NCBI GenBank assembly: GCA_964531455.1
Contig: CAZHFZ010000010.1
Location: forward strand, 1 to 64,000
Direction of reading: 5' to 3'
DNA: 64,000 nt
Origin: Ga0077527 sp964531455
GTDB taxonomy: Bacteria; Pseudomonadota; Gammaproteobacteria; Burkholderiales; SG8-41
Program-made: the position numbers and the translations under genes
Shown: positions 8,391-16,269 of the stretch, piece by piece
Layout: every line of letters begins with the position of its first letter
Numbering within the stretch: position 1 is the first letter of the stretch
Notes under the pieces: model-generated
Database searches by the model: none
Seen by the model: only the letters and a program-made list of their open reading frames with translations
What the model was told of the DNA's origin: nothing

Positions 8391-9763
8391 CGAATCGGCT
8401 GTTACGGTCTGCCGTGCCCGGGGTGGTCTGGCCGGCCGTGGCGGATGACCGGGGGGCGCAGCTTCTCGCCTTGCTGTGGCAGTTCACACAGACCGAACGC
8501 TGGCCTGCGGAGATCCTGTTTCAGCATCAGCTGCGTCAACTGGACGCTGTTCTTGATCATGCCTGGCGCACGGTGCCATGGCATCGTGAACGCCTTGCTG
8601 CCGCGGGATGGCGTCAGGGCGTGGCGCTGACCCCCGATGCCTTGCGCATGCTCCCCCTGCTGACTCGTCGCGATATCCAGGCAGCGGGTGCCGCGATGCG
8701 CAGCACTGCGATACCGCAGCAGTACGGACCGGTTCATGAGAATCGCACTTCCGGCGCCACCGGAGAACCGGTGCATGTACTGCGAACGGCAGTCGATGCC
8801 TTGATGTGGCAGGCCAATACCTTGCGCGATCATGAATGGCACGGTCGGGACCAGTCGCTCAAGTTTGCGGCGATCCGGGCCATGTCCCCCGGTATGGCTG
8901 AGCCACCACTCGGTGCCGCGGCATCGGGTTGGGGGCCGGCCTCGGAAGCCATACGAGGTACCGGTCCCGCTGTATTGCTGAACCTGAATGCGGATGTCGC
9001 AGTTCAGGCGGCGTGGCTTGAGCAACATGCGCCGGGATATCTGTTGACCTACCCAAGCAATCTAACTGCACTGGTTGCGCATTTTTCACAAAGCGGCAGG
9101 CGTATTGCCGGTTTGCGCGCGGTGCTTTGTGTCGGCGAAACCGTTTCACCGGCGTTGCGCATGTCCTGTCGCAACGTGCTTGGCGCGGACATTGAGGATG
9201 TCTACAGCTCGCAGGAACTCGGCTACATCGCGCTGCAGTGCCCTGTCAGCAGTCAGTATCATGTGATGGCGGAGACCATGCTCGTTGAGGTAATCGACGT
9301 TAACGGCAACCCCTGCGGGCCCGGCGAAACCGGGCGCCTTGTGGTCAGCAGCCTGCACAATATGGCGATGCCGCTGATCCGTTACGTCGTTGGCGATCTG
9401 GCAACGGTGGGCACCGCTTGTGCCTGTGGCCGTACGCTGCCGACGCTGGCACGCATCGCAGGCCGTGAACGTAATCTGGTGCGTTTGCCGGACGGTACGA
9501 TGCATTGGCCGCTGGTCGGATTCCATCGTTTCCGGGAAATTGCTCCGATCCGCCAGTACCAGTTGATTCAGCAGACGCTGCATTCCGTAGAGGTACGACT
9601 GGTCTGTGACCGTCCCCTGAGCGGCGAAGAAGAAGCGCAGCTTGCAGCGGTGATCTGTGAAGCACTGACATACGCGTTCAGTTTGCATTTCACGTATTTT
9701 GAAAGGGAACTGCCCAGAGCAGCTAACGGCAAATTCGAGGAATTTGTCTGCATGATCAGGTAG
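8387..9763 (+). CDS. PaaK/CapK-like adenylate-forming ligase
   Basis: 458-residue member of the phenylacetate-CoA ligase-like branch of the ANL superfamily. It has the phosphate-loop variant RTSGATGEP near residue 125, an adenine-pocket segment YSSQELGYIA, the hinge region ETGRLVVSSL and DLATVGTACACGR, and a late lysine in RAANGKFEEF. Family members activate carboxylic acids as acyl-AMP, sometimes forming CoA thioesters. No phenylacetate genes are nearby, so phenylacetate is not implied. Translation is coupled by ATGA to the methyltransferase-like gene, which suggests joint activation and methylation of a small acid. Confidence 0.7.
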   Translation: MTNRLLRSAVPGVVWPAVADDRGAQLLALLWQFTQTERWPAEILFQHQLRQLDAVLDHAWRTVPWHRERLAAAGWRQGVALTPDALRMLPLLTRRDIQAAGAAMRSTAIPQQYGPVHENRTSGATGEPVHVLRTAVDALMWQANTLRDHEWHGRDQSLKFAAIRAMSPGMAEPPLGAAASGWGPASEAIRGTGPAVLLNLNADVAVQAAWLEQHAPGYLLTYPSNLTALVAHFSQSGRRIAGLRAVLCVGETVSPALRMSCRNVLGADIEDVYSSQELGYIALQCPVSSQYHVMAETMLVEVIDVNGNPCGPGETGRLVVSSLHNMAMPLIRYVVGDLATVGTACACGRTLPTLARIAGRERNLVRLPDGTMHWPLVGFHRFREIAPIRQYQLIQQTLHSVEVRLVCDRPLSGEEEAQLAAVICEALTYAFSLHFTYFERELPRAANGKFEEFVCMIR

Positions 9764-9878
9764 TGCCGGTTGGTAGTGGCATGGATGTTGCTGAGTCATC
9801 CGGAACGTGTCACCGCGGTCGCAAGCCGCGGCTGTGACGCCATCCGCAACACGCCACTACAGAGGGAGAACGCCTGCC

Positions 9879-10877
9879 ATGCCTGTTCCCGGCCACCACG
9901 AACTGTCGACCATCTTGGTGCGCGCAGCACTATGTGCGTGCATGGCGGTTTCCACGGCTTTTGCCGCGGACCAGACTTATCCTAACAAACCGATTCGTCT
10001 GATTGTCCCGCTGGGACCAGGCAGTTCTGCCGATATCATTTCGCGCATCATCGGTGCAGAACTCACAAAATCGCTAGGGCAGCAAATCGTGGTGGATACC
10101 AGGCCCGGAGCCGGCGGAGCCATAGGTACGACACAGGCTGCGCGTGCCACCCCCGATGGTTATACCTTGCTGCTCGGAACCAACGGCACGCTGGCGATCA
10201 ATATCGGCCTCTACAAGGATCTCAAGTACGATCCGGTGAAGGATTTCCAGCCCATCGTCAATCTCGGCGCCGTGGTCAATGCGCTCAGCGTTCATCCGTC
10301 CAATCCGGCTAAGGGGGTGATGGATCTCGTGGCGCAGGCCAAGATGAAGCCGGGGGTTCTCGGCTACAGCTCTGGCGGTTCGGGCACCTCGCACCATCTT
10401 TCGGGCGAATTGCTGAAGACGATGACCGGCATCGACATTGTGCACGTGCCTTACCGAGGTGCTGCCGAGGCTGCGGGATCGGTGATTTCCGGTGAAACGG
10501 CGATGACGTTCCAGAACATCCCGGTGGTGCGCGGACACATCCAGCAGGGTCGTCTGAAAGGCCTGGGGACTACGGGACTCAAGCGCTCCGAATTTCTCCC
10601 GGACTTGCCGACTTTGGACGAGCAGGGCCTGAAGGGATATCAGGTTGATGCATGGTTCGGATTTTTTGCGCCGACCGGAACGCCAGCGCCCATCGTGACC
10701 CGGCTGAATGCGGAGGTGTTGCGCATTCTGGCCAATCCCGCAGCCCGGGCTTCACTGCAGAAAGCCGGATTCCAGCAGGTTGAACCGCTGCAACCCGCAG
10801 CGTTCGGCAAACTGCTGCAGGCGGAAATAGCGCGCTGGGTGCCGATCGTCAAAGCCGCAGGCGCGCAGGCGAACTGA
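9879..10877 (+). CDS. TctC/Bug-family periplasmic solute-binding protein
   Basis: 332-residue tripartite tricarboxylate transporter receptor-type protein that captures carboxylates or related anions in the periplasm. It has a signal peptide ending near STAFAADQ, then YPNKPIRLIVP, the GGSSD-type loop as GPGSSADIISR, RPGAGG and GYTLLLG, all hallmarks of the family. The open frame extends upstream to 9807, but GAGGGAG at 9862-9868 places the start at ATG 9879. No TctA or TctB membrane genes are adjacent, which is common for orphan Bug proteins in betaproteobacteria. Confidence 0.88.
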   Translation: MPVPGHHELSTILVRAALCACMAVSTAFAADQTYPNKPIRLIVPLGPGSSADIISRIIGAELTKSLGQQIVVDTRPGAGGAIGTTQAARATPDGYTLLLGTNGTLAINIGLYKDLKYDPVKDFQPIVNLGAVVNALSVHPSNPAKGVMDLVAQAKMKPGVLGYSSGGSGTSHHLSGELLKTMTGIDIVHVPYRGAAEAAGSVISGETAMTFQNIPVVRGHIQQGRLKGLGTTGLKRSEFLPDLPTLDEQGLKGYQVDAWFGFFAPTGTPAPIVTRLNAEVLRILANPAARASLQKAGFQQVEPLQPAAFGKLLQAEIARWVPIVKAAGAQAN

Positions 10878-10904
10878 CGCGCCAGCGGACTGATTACCCG
10901 AAAA

Positions 10905-11582
10905 TCATTGCAGCGCGCCGAATACCTTCTTGACGATTGCGCTGCTGGCGCCGACCGGGTTCTGGCGGAATGATTTTTCCTGTTCGGCGATCATCAGGTA
11001 CAGGCCGTCGAGCGCCTTGCGCGTGACATAGGTTTCGATCGAGGCATCATCCTTTTTCACAAGACCCAACGATGCGCCCTGTCCTGCGAGGCTGTTGTAT
11101 TGCTGGGCAAGACCGACGCGGTCGGTCGACTTCTTGACGATGGGCAGGAAGCGCTGCGTCAGCTGTTCCTGGGTGGTGCGCCGGAAATAATCCGTGGCCG
11201 CCGTATCGCCGCCGGTGAGGATGGCCTTGGCATCCTGAACCGACATTTTTTTCACGGCCTCGACCAGCAACTGCCGGGCCTCAGGAGCAGCGGCTTCGGC
11301 CGCACGGTTCATCGACAGAACCAGCTCGTCCGCCTGTTTTTTCATGCCCATCATGCGCAGGCCGCTTTCAATTTTCTGCAAACTTGGCGGCAGTGGAATT
11401 TTGACCTTGGCATTGCCGAAATAGCCGTTATCCTGCCCCAGCATTTTTACCGCCACTGCTGAACCATCGGTCAGCGCCTGCTTCAAACCGCTGACGGCAT
11501 CAGCATTGCTGAGGTCAGCAATGCCTGCTGCCGCCGGCAGGGCCATGACAAACGACAGCAGAACTCCGAGAATACGCAGCAT
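10905..11582 (-). CDS. DUF4197 family exported protein
   Basis: 225-residue protein with a signal peptide (MLRILGVLLSFVMALPAAAG) and a helical DUF4197 domain: GLKQALTDGSAVAVKMLG near the mature N terminus, IPLPPSLQKIE, SVQDAKAILTGGDTAATDYFRR and a C-terminal ALDGLYLMIAEQEKSFR block. The family is widespread in proteobacteria and has no assigned function. It is divergent from the thioredoxin-like gene with a 30-bp gap, and convergent with the TctC gene. Confidence 0.85.
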   Translation of the reverse strand: MLRILGVLLSFVMALPAAAGIADLSNADAVSGLKQALTDGSAVAVKMLGQDNGYFGNAKVKIPLPPSLQKIESGLRMMGMKKQADELVLSMNRAAEAAAPEARQLLVEAVKKMSVQDAKAILTGGDTAATDYFRRTTQEQLTQRFLPIVKKSTDRVGLAQQYNSLAGQGASLGLVKKDDASIETYVTRKALDGLYLMIAEQEKSFRQNPVGASSAIVKKVFGALQ

Positions 11583-11612
11583 CTTGAACTCCTTGGCAGA
11601 TAAGGTAGCGGC

Positions 11613-12116
11613 ATGACAAAAGCCGGAAATCTGATTTTAGCCGCGGTCGTTGCCGGTGCGATAGCTTTCGCGGCGTTCGCTTTGTGGAGCGCTCGCCCGC
11701 CTGCACCGCAAGTGACTTTTGTTTCCCTCCAGGGAGAGAAAATTACTACTGCCAGCCTGCGCGGCAAGGTGGTGCTGGTCAACTTCTGGGCAACCGACTG
11801 CGTGACCTGCATCAAGGAAATGCCGGATATCACTGCGACTTACAACAAGTATCGAGCGCAGGGATTCGAAACCATCGCGGTGGCGATGCGGCATGATCCG
11901 CCGAACTATGTCCTGAATTATGTCGACAAGAACAAGCTGCCGTTTACGGTTGCGCTGGACCCCATGGGAGAACTGGCCAAAGCCTTCGGCGAAGTGAAGC
12001 TGACGCCGACTACATTTGTGATCGACAGGCAGGGCAAAGTGGTGACGCGGATTCTTGGCGAACCTGACTTTGCGAAGTTACATGCACTGCTGGAAGAAAA
12101 GCTGAAAGAAACCTAG
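11613..12116 (+). CDS. TlpA-like membrane-anchored thioredoxin
   Basis: 167-residue redoxin with one N-terminal membrane anchor (residues 7-27) and a periplasmic thioredoxin fold. The active site is FWATDCVTCIKEMP with C63 and C66 (CVTC, where relatives usually have CxPC), and the cis-proline region is LTPTTFVID. TlpA-like proteins reduce specific disulfides outside the membrane, for example in cytochrome or oxidase maturation. No such genes are adjacent, so the partner is unknown. Confidence 0.85.
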   Translation: MTKAGNLILAAVVAGAIAFAAFALWSARPPAPQVTFVSLQGEKITTASLRGKVVLVNFWATDCVTCIKEMPDITATYNKYRAQGFETIAVAMRHDPPNYVLNYVDKNKLPFTVALDPMGELAKAFGEVKLTPTTFVIDRQGKVVTRILGEPDFAKLHALLEEKLKET

Positions 12117-12230
12117 CCACGGAGATCACGGAGACCCCCCGGGTTTTTCTGCACAGCCGTTTTTAAAGGACATCTGGTTTTGTCCTTTTCTTCCCTGTGC
12201 TTTCTGTGCACCCCTGAGGAGGGTATTGAG
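12117..12230. repeat. Degenerate CACGGAG/CTGTG intergenic repeat
   Basis: The left end reads CCACGGAGATCACGGAGA (12117-12134) and the right end contains CCTGTGCTTTCTGTGCACC, whose reverse complement resembles the left end. The element sits between convergent genes. It resembles small dispersed CACGGAG/CTCTGTG intergenic elements common in environmental betaproteobacteria. This is a pattern judgement from a single copy. Confidence 0.4.
12165..12192 (+). terminator. Hairpin between convergent tlpA-like and lipA genes
   Basis: AAAGGACA (12165-12172) pairs exactly with TGTCCTTT (12181-12188) across an 8-base loop, followed by a short pyrimidine tract. The position after the thioredoxin-like gene suits a terminator, but the stem is A/T-rich and the U-tract is broken, so it may be weak. 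Confidence 0.45.
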
Positions 12231-12257
12231 ATCCTATGGGGCTAAAGAGGGTTGTTC

Positions 12258-13196
12258 CTAAATCACCCCGGCATCATGCGCCTGCTGGTCGGCGTGGTAA
12301 GAAGAACGCACCAGCGGTCCGCTGGCGGCATGGCTGAAGCCCATGCGTTCGGCTTCAGCGGCATACATGTCGAAGGTCTTCGGTTCGACATAACGCAGCA
12401 CCGGCAGGTGGTGCCCCGAGGGCTGCAGGTACTGCCCGATGGTCAGCATGTCGACGTCATGTGCCCGCAGATCACGCATGGTGTCGAGTATTTCTTCGTC
12501 GGTTTCGCCCAAACCGACCATCAGGCCCGACTTGGTCAGGACATTCGGGAAACGCGCCTTGAAGTCCTTCAACAGCTTGAGCGAGTGTGCGTAGTCTGAA
12601 CCGGGTCGTGCTTGTTTATACAGCCGCAGTACGGTTTCCAGGTTGTGGTTCATCACGTCAGGCGGCCCGGCTGACAGGATATCCAGTGCGATGTCGAGGC
12701 GGCCGCGGAAATCCGGCACCAGGATTTCGATTCGAGTCTGCGGCGACTGTTCGCGCACCGCGCGGATGCAGTCCTTGAAATGCTGGGCGCCGCCGTCGCG
12801 CAGGTCGTCGCGATCGACGCTGGTGATGACCACGTATTTGAGCTTCAGTGCAGCAATGGTTTCGGCCAAGTGACGCGGCTCGTCGGCATCAGGGGGCTTG
12901 GGCCGGCCGTGGGCGACGTCGCAGAACGGGCAGCGCCGAGTACACAGGTCGCCGAGGATCATGAAGGTGGCGGTGCCTTTGCCGAAACATTCACCGATGT
13001 TCGGACAGGTCGCTTCTTCGCACACGGTGTGCAGCTTCTGCGAACGCAGGATGTCCTTTATTTCCTGGAAACGCGCGCTGTTGCCGAGGCGGACGCGGAT
13101 CCAGTCGGGTTTTTTCAACGGAGTTGAAGGAACGATTTTGATCGGGATCCGGGCGGTTTTCGCCTGGCCCTTCTGTTTCTCGCCGGAGGTGGTCAT
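12258..13196 (-). CDS. lipA: Lipoyl synthase
   Basis: Radical-SAM enzyme that inserts two sulfurs into protein-bound octanoyl groups to make lipoyl cofactor. The 312-residue product has the auxiliary-cluster triad CEEATCPNIGEC, the radical-SAM triad CTRRCPFC and the C-terminal RSSYHADQ containing the conserved RSSY motif that ligates the auxiliary cluster. Its start overlaps the lipB stop as ATGA, so the two lipoate genes are translated together. Confidence 0.97.
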   Translation of the reverse strand: MTTSGEKQKGQAKTARIPIKIVPSTPLKKPDWIRVRLGNSARFQEIKDILRSQKLHTVCEEATCPNIGECFGKGTATFMILGDLCTRRCPFCDVAHGRPKPPDADEPRHLAETIAALKLKYVVITSVDRDDLRDGGAQHFKDCIRAVREQSPQTRIEILVPDFRGRLDIALDILSAGPPDVMNHNLETVLRLYKQARPGSDYAHSLKLLKDFKARFPNVLTKSGLMVGLGETDEEILDTMRDLRAHDVDMLTIGQYLQPSGHHLPVLRYVEPKTFDMYAAEAERMGFSHAASGPLVRSSYHADQQAHDAGVI

Positions 13197-13840
13197 TGCA
13201 GTTTTTCCAGAAGGCAGTGGATCAGACGTTCGCCGATTTGGGTGCGATTGTCAGTGATGCCGAGATCAGCTGTGCGGGTGACTTCAAGCCCGGGATAGCC
13301 GCAGGGGTTGATGGCCGTGAAGGGTGCAATATCAACATCAACATTCAGTGCAAGGCCGTGATAACAACAGCCGTTGCGCACGCGCAGTCCGAGTGCGGCG
13401 ATCTTGGCATCGCCCACGTAAACACCGGGGGCCTCAGGCCGGCCATGTGCCGTGATGCCGTAACCTGCCAGCACGCTGATCACAGCCTGCTCCATCAGCC
13501 GGACCAGCGGCCGAACCGACAGTCCGCGCCGGCGCAGATCAAGCAACAGATAGGCGATGAGTTGCCCCGGACCGTGGTAGGTGATTTGTCCGCCGCGGTC
13601 GATGCGTATTACTGGAACGCCATTGTCGATGCGCGGCCAGTGTTCGGTTTTGGCGGCAATGCCTGCGGTATAGACCGGCGGGTGTTCGAGTACCCAGAGT
13701 TCGTCGCGGGTGTTGTGGTCGCGGGCCAGCGTGAACTCGCGCATGCGTTCCAGCGTCGGGGCGTACGGCACTGTCCCGAGGCGGTGAACAAGCGGCGGTT
13801 GCGGAGTTACGGCAGCCGGCATGGCGGAGAGGTCAGACAC
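13193..13840 (-). CDS. lipB: Octanoyl-ACP:protein octanoyltransferase
   Basis: Transfers octanoyl groups from acyl carrier protein to the lipoyl domains of E2 subunits and GcvH. The 215-residue product contains LEHPPVYTAG, the GGQITYHGPGQLIAYLL block and the active-site lysine and cysteine regions GDAKIAALGLRV and INPCGYPG. A second start at codon 7 is possible. The gene precedes lipA with an ATGA overlap. Unlike the usual cluster, ybeD is not directly upstream, because two genes on the other strand intervene. Confidence 0.95.
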   Translation of the reverse strand: MSDLSAMPAAVTPQPPLVHRLGTVPYAPTLERMREFTLARDHNTRDELWVLEHPPVYTAGIAAKTEHWPRIDNGVPVIRIDRGGQITYHGPGQLIAYLLLDLRRRGLSVRPLVRLMEQAVISVLAGYGITAHGRPEAPGVYVGDAKIAALGLRVRNGCCYHGLALNVDVDIAPFTAINPCGYPGLEVTRTADLGITDNRTQIGERLIHCLLEKLQ

Positions 13841-13913
13841 GGTGCGACCGGCAGGTCAGTGCCGGTAATGATGGGATAATGGCATGTGATTATAGGACGT
13901 TCGGGAGACTGCA

Positions 13914-14423
13914 GTGCGCACGTATGTGGCTGGAATATCGATATTGGCCCTGATGCTGGGAGTTGTTTTGCCTGCCGGAGCCGCGGAAAACAGCGGGAAT
14001 CCGGATTCCCGTTACGGGGCCAGCCTGAGCCGGATTTATCTGGCGCATCAGAAGGTGCTGGCTGTGCGCGATGCCTGCGCCCAGGCGTTTCCTGCGCAGG
14101 AAAAGGCTGGCGAAAAGGCCTACGCAACATGGCAGTCCCGGCACCGGGCACTGCTGAACGAGCTCGATACCCGTGTTGTCATGATGATCCGCGGCTCGTC
14201 CAGGGACGAGAAAGACTACATGCGCAATATCGGCAAGTATGAAGGGTCGGTTCTCGAATACCGCAACGGGGAACGCGATGACCTGCTGGCGCAGCCGCGC
14301 GATGGAATGGAGCAGGGGTGCGCCGATTTTCGCAACTACCTCATCGGCTCCGGATCGGATTTCAACCGGGAATACGCCGACGAATTGCGTGTGCTGCGTC
14401 AGCGTAAATTGCCGCAACGATGA
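13914..14423 (+). CDS. Unrecognised secreted protein
   Basis: 169-residue protein that I do not recognise. A GTG start is preceded by GGGAGA at 13902-13907. The N terminus is a clear Sec signal (MRTYVAGISILALMLGVVLPAGAAE), so the mature part is periplasmic. It is rich in charged helix-forming residues and holds two cysteines (DACAQ and GCADF) that could form a disulfide. It sits on the plus strand between lipB and the DUF2238 gene, 27 bp before the latter and probably co-transcribed with it. Confidence 0.65.
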   Translation: MRTYVAGISILALMLGVVLPAGAAENSGNPDSRYGASLSRIYLAHQKVLAVRDACAQAFPAQEKAGEKAYATWQSRHRALLNELDTRVVMMIRGSSRDEKDYMRNIGKYEGSVLEYRNGERDDLLAQPRDGMEQGCADFRNYLIGSGSDFNREYADELRVLRQRKLPQR

Positions 14424-14450
14424 GCCCCGCGAAGGGCGCGGTTTTCGTAC

Positions 14451-15077
14451 GTGATTGAAAAAGAGCGCCAAGTCTTCGTTGTCTGCCTGGTCTGGGCGAT
14501 CGCCCTTGTCGCCTCAGGCATCTCACCGTACGACCGGCTGACCTGGCTGATGGAAGTGTTGCCGGTCCTGATTGCAGCGCCGCTGATGATTGCCACGCGG
14601 GGGCGCCTGCCGTTGACAACGCTGGTCTATGTGTTGATTACGGTTCATGGCCTGATCCTGGTTTACGGCGGGACATACACTTACGCCCGCACGCCGTTCG
14701 GGTTCTGGTTGCAGGATGTTCTTGGCTTCATGCGTAATCCCTACGACCGGGTCGGCCATCTCGCCCAGGGATTCGTGCCGGCCATGGTCGCGCGGGAACT
14801 GTTGTTGCGGGTGTTCGGCATCAGTGCCCGCAAAATCCTGTTTTTTCTCGTGGTTTGCATTTGCCTTGCGATCAGCACTTTTTACGAACTGATTGAATGG
14901 TGGACGGCATTGCTGATCGGAGCTGAAGCGGACGAGTTTCTTGCCACGCAGGGTGATGTCTGGGATACCCAGTGGGACATGTTCCTTGCGCTGATCGGCG
15001 CAATCGCGGCGCAGTTGCTGCTGGCGCGATGGCACGACCGCCAGCTTGGGCGAATGGCGCCGGTTACAGGACCATGA
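14451..15077 (+). CDS. DUF2238 (YjdF-like) membrane protein
   Basis: 208-residue integral membrane protein with about six hydrophobic segments. It contains the family-typical blocks VYGGTYTYARTPFG, NPYDRVGHLAQGF, FYELIEWW and GDVWDTQWDM, with conserved Tyr, His, Glu and Asp residues around the membrane. Function is unknown. It starts at GTG 14451. Its 3' end overlaps the convergent ybeD gene by 14 bp. Confidence 0.8.
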   Translation: MIEKERQVFVVCLVWAIALVASGISPYDRLTWLMEVLPVLIAAPLMIATRGRLPLTTLVYVLITVHGLILVYGGTYTYARTPFGFWLQDVLGFMRNPYDRVGHLAQGFVPAMVARELLLRVFGISARKILFFLVVCICLAISTFYELIEWWTALLIGAEADEFLATQGDVWDTQWDMFLALIGAIAAQLLLARWHDRQLGRMAPVTGP

Positions 15078-15348
15078 CCACCATCGGGTGATCGCACAGT
15101 TCCTGATACAGCGCGTCCAGTTGTTCGCGCGAAGTGGCGCGGATCACGCAGGTCACGCTGAGATATTTCCCTTTTTTGCTGGTTTTCATTTCCAGAGAGG
15201 CGTCGTCAAAGTCAGGTGCATGGCGTTTCACGACCGCGAGGACGGCCTGTGCGAAACCGGCCTGGCTGTGACCAAGAATTTTCAGCGGAAAATCGCAGGG
15301 ATACTCGATCAGCGACGGCTGTTCGCCGCCGGCGCCCGCTGTGTTCAC
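15064..15348 (-). CDS. ybeD: YbeD/DUF493 regulatory-fold protein
   Basis: 94-residue cytoplasmic protein of the DUF493 family (ACT-like fold) that is almost always encoded beside lipB. It shows SLIEYPCDFPLKILG, a VKRHAPDFD segment and the C-terminal LYQELCDHPMVVMVL. It starts at a GTG overlapping the dat stop (GTGA). The molecular role is not settled; genetic linkage to lipoate synthesis and cell-wall genes is the main clue. Confidence 0.88.
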   Translation of the reverse strand: MNTAGAGGEQPSLIEYPCDFPLKILGHSQAGFAQAVLAVVKRHAPDFDDASLEMKTSKKGKYLSVTCVIRATSREQLDALYQELCDHPMVVMVL

Positions 15349-16205
15349 GTCGCTTGTCTCATTTGATCCTGCTTGAACTGCTGATACAGCGCGTGCATGC
15401 GCCTGAACAGCGTGCCGGGCCGGCCATCACCGACGGGTTTGCCGTCGAGCGTTGTTACTGCAAGCACTTCCTTGGTCGATGAGGTGACCCATATTTCATC
15501 GGCGCTGCGCACCTCGGCTTCGCTGACCGCGCGCACTTCAAGTTCGAATTCACGGGCGCGGGCGATTTCGAGCACCACGTCGTAGGTGATGCCGGGCAAT
15601 ACGAGATTGTCCTTGGGCGGAGTCAGCACGACGCCGTTTTTGACAATGAACACATTGCTTGACGACGCTTCGGTCAGTTTTCCGTCACGGAACAGGATGG
15701 TTTCAGTGGCGCCGACATCCGCCGACAACTGGCGCAGCAGGCAGTTGCCGAGCAGCGATACTGACTTGATGTCGCAGTTCAGCCAGCGGTAATCCTCAGC
15801 GCTGACGCAGGCGACGCCGGAGTCGACCAGTGCGGGCGACGGTGTCACCAGCGGATTGCTCATCATGAATACCGTCGGCGTAACCCCCTTGGGGAACGCG
15901 TGGTCGCGTTTGGCCACGCCGCGGGTGATCTGGAAGTAGACCGACTGGTCGTTACCATCGTTGCGTTTGACGATCTCGTTGACCAATTGCGTCCACTCGG
16001 CGTCGCTGTGCGGATTGGTGATGCGCACCTTGTCGAGGCTGTATTGCAGCCGGCGCAGGTGTTCGGCGAGGCGGAACGGATGTTTTGAATAAACCGGTAC
16101 CACCTCGTAGACGCCATCGCCGAAGATGAAGCCGCGGTCCAGTACGGGAACGTAGGCTTCGTCGATGGGCAGGAATTTGCCGTTCAGGTAAACGATGTCG
16201 GTCAT
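15345..16205 (-). CDS. dat: D-amino-acid / branched-chain class IV aminotransferase
   Basis: 286-residue PLP enzyme of fold type IV. It has YLNGKFLPIDEAYVPVLDRG at the N terminus, RGFIFGDGVYE, the PLP-lysine segment CDIKSVSLLGNCLLRQ (lysine near 147) and ETILFRDGKLTEASSSNVF. Between dacC and ybeD this gene is usually annotated D-alanine aminotransferase, which would supply D-alanine and D-glutamate for peptidoglycan next to a D,D-carboxypeptidase. Sequence alone does not exclude a branched-chain or 4-amino-4-deoxychorismate substrate. Confidence 0.85.
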   Translation of the reverse strand: MTDIVYLNGKFLPIDEAYVPVLDRGFIFGDGVYEVVPVYSKHPFRLAEHLRRLQYSLDKVRITNPHSDAEWTQLVNEIVKRNDGNDQSVYFQITRGVAKRDHAFPKGVTPTVFMMSNPLVTPSPALVDSGVACVSAEDYRWLNCDIKSVSLLGNCLLRQLSADVGATETILFRDGKLTEASSSNVFIVKNGVVLTPPKDNLVLPGITYDVVLEIARAREFELEVRAVSEAEVRSADEIWVTSSTKEVLAVTTLDGKPVGDGRPGTLFRRMHALYQQFKQDQMRQAT

Positions 16206-16269
16206 GGTTGATCCGTTTTTGGTTTCGTTATGGATATGGGTCTTCAGTCAGAATCTCATGCCCGGGCGC

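Noticed and set aside
10197..10206. ATCAATA motif in the TctC gene as a further regulatory element
   Set aside because: The same core occurs in several genes (for example 25054, 48526, 58763) as ordinary Asp/Ile-Asn codons, so the short core alone carries no weight.
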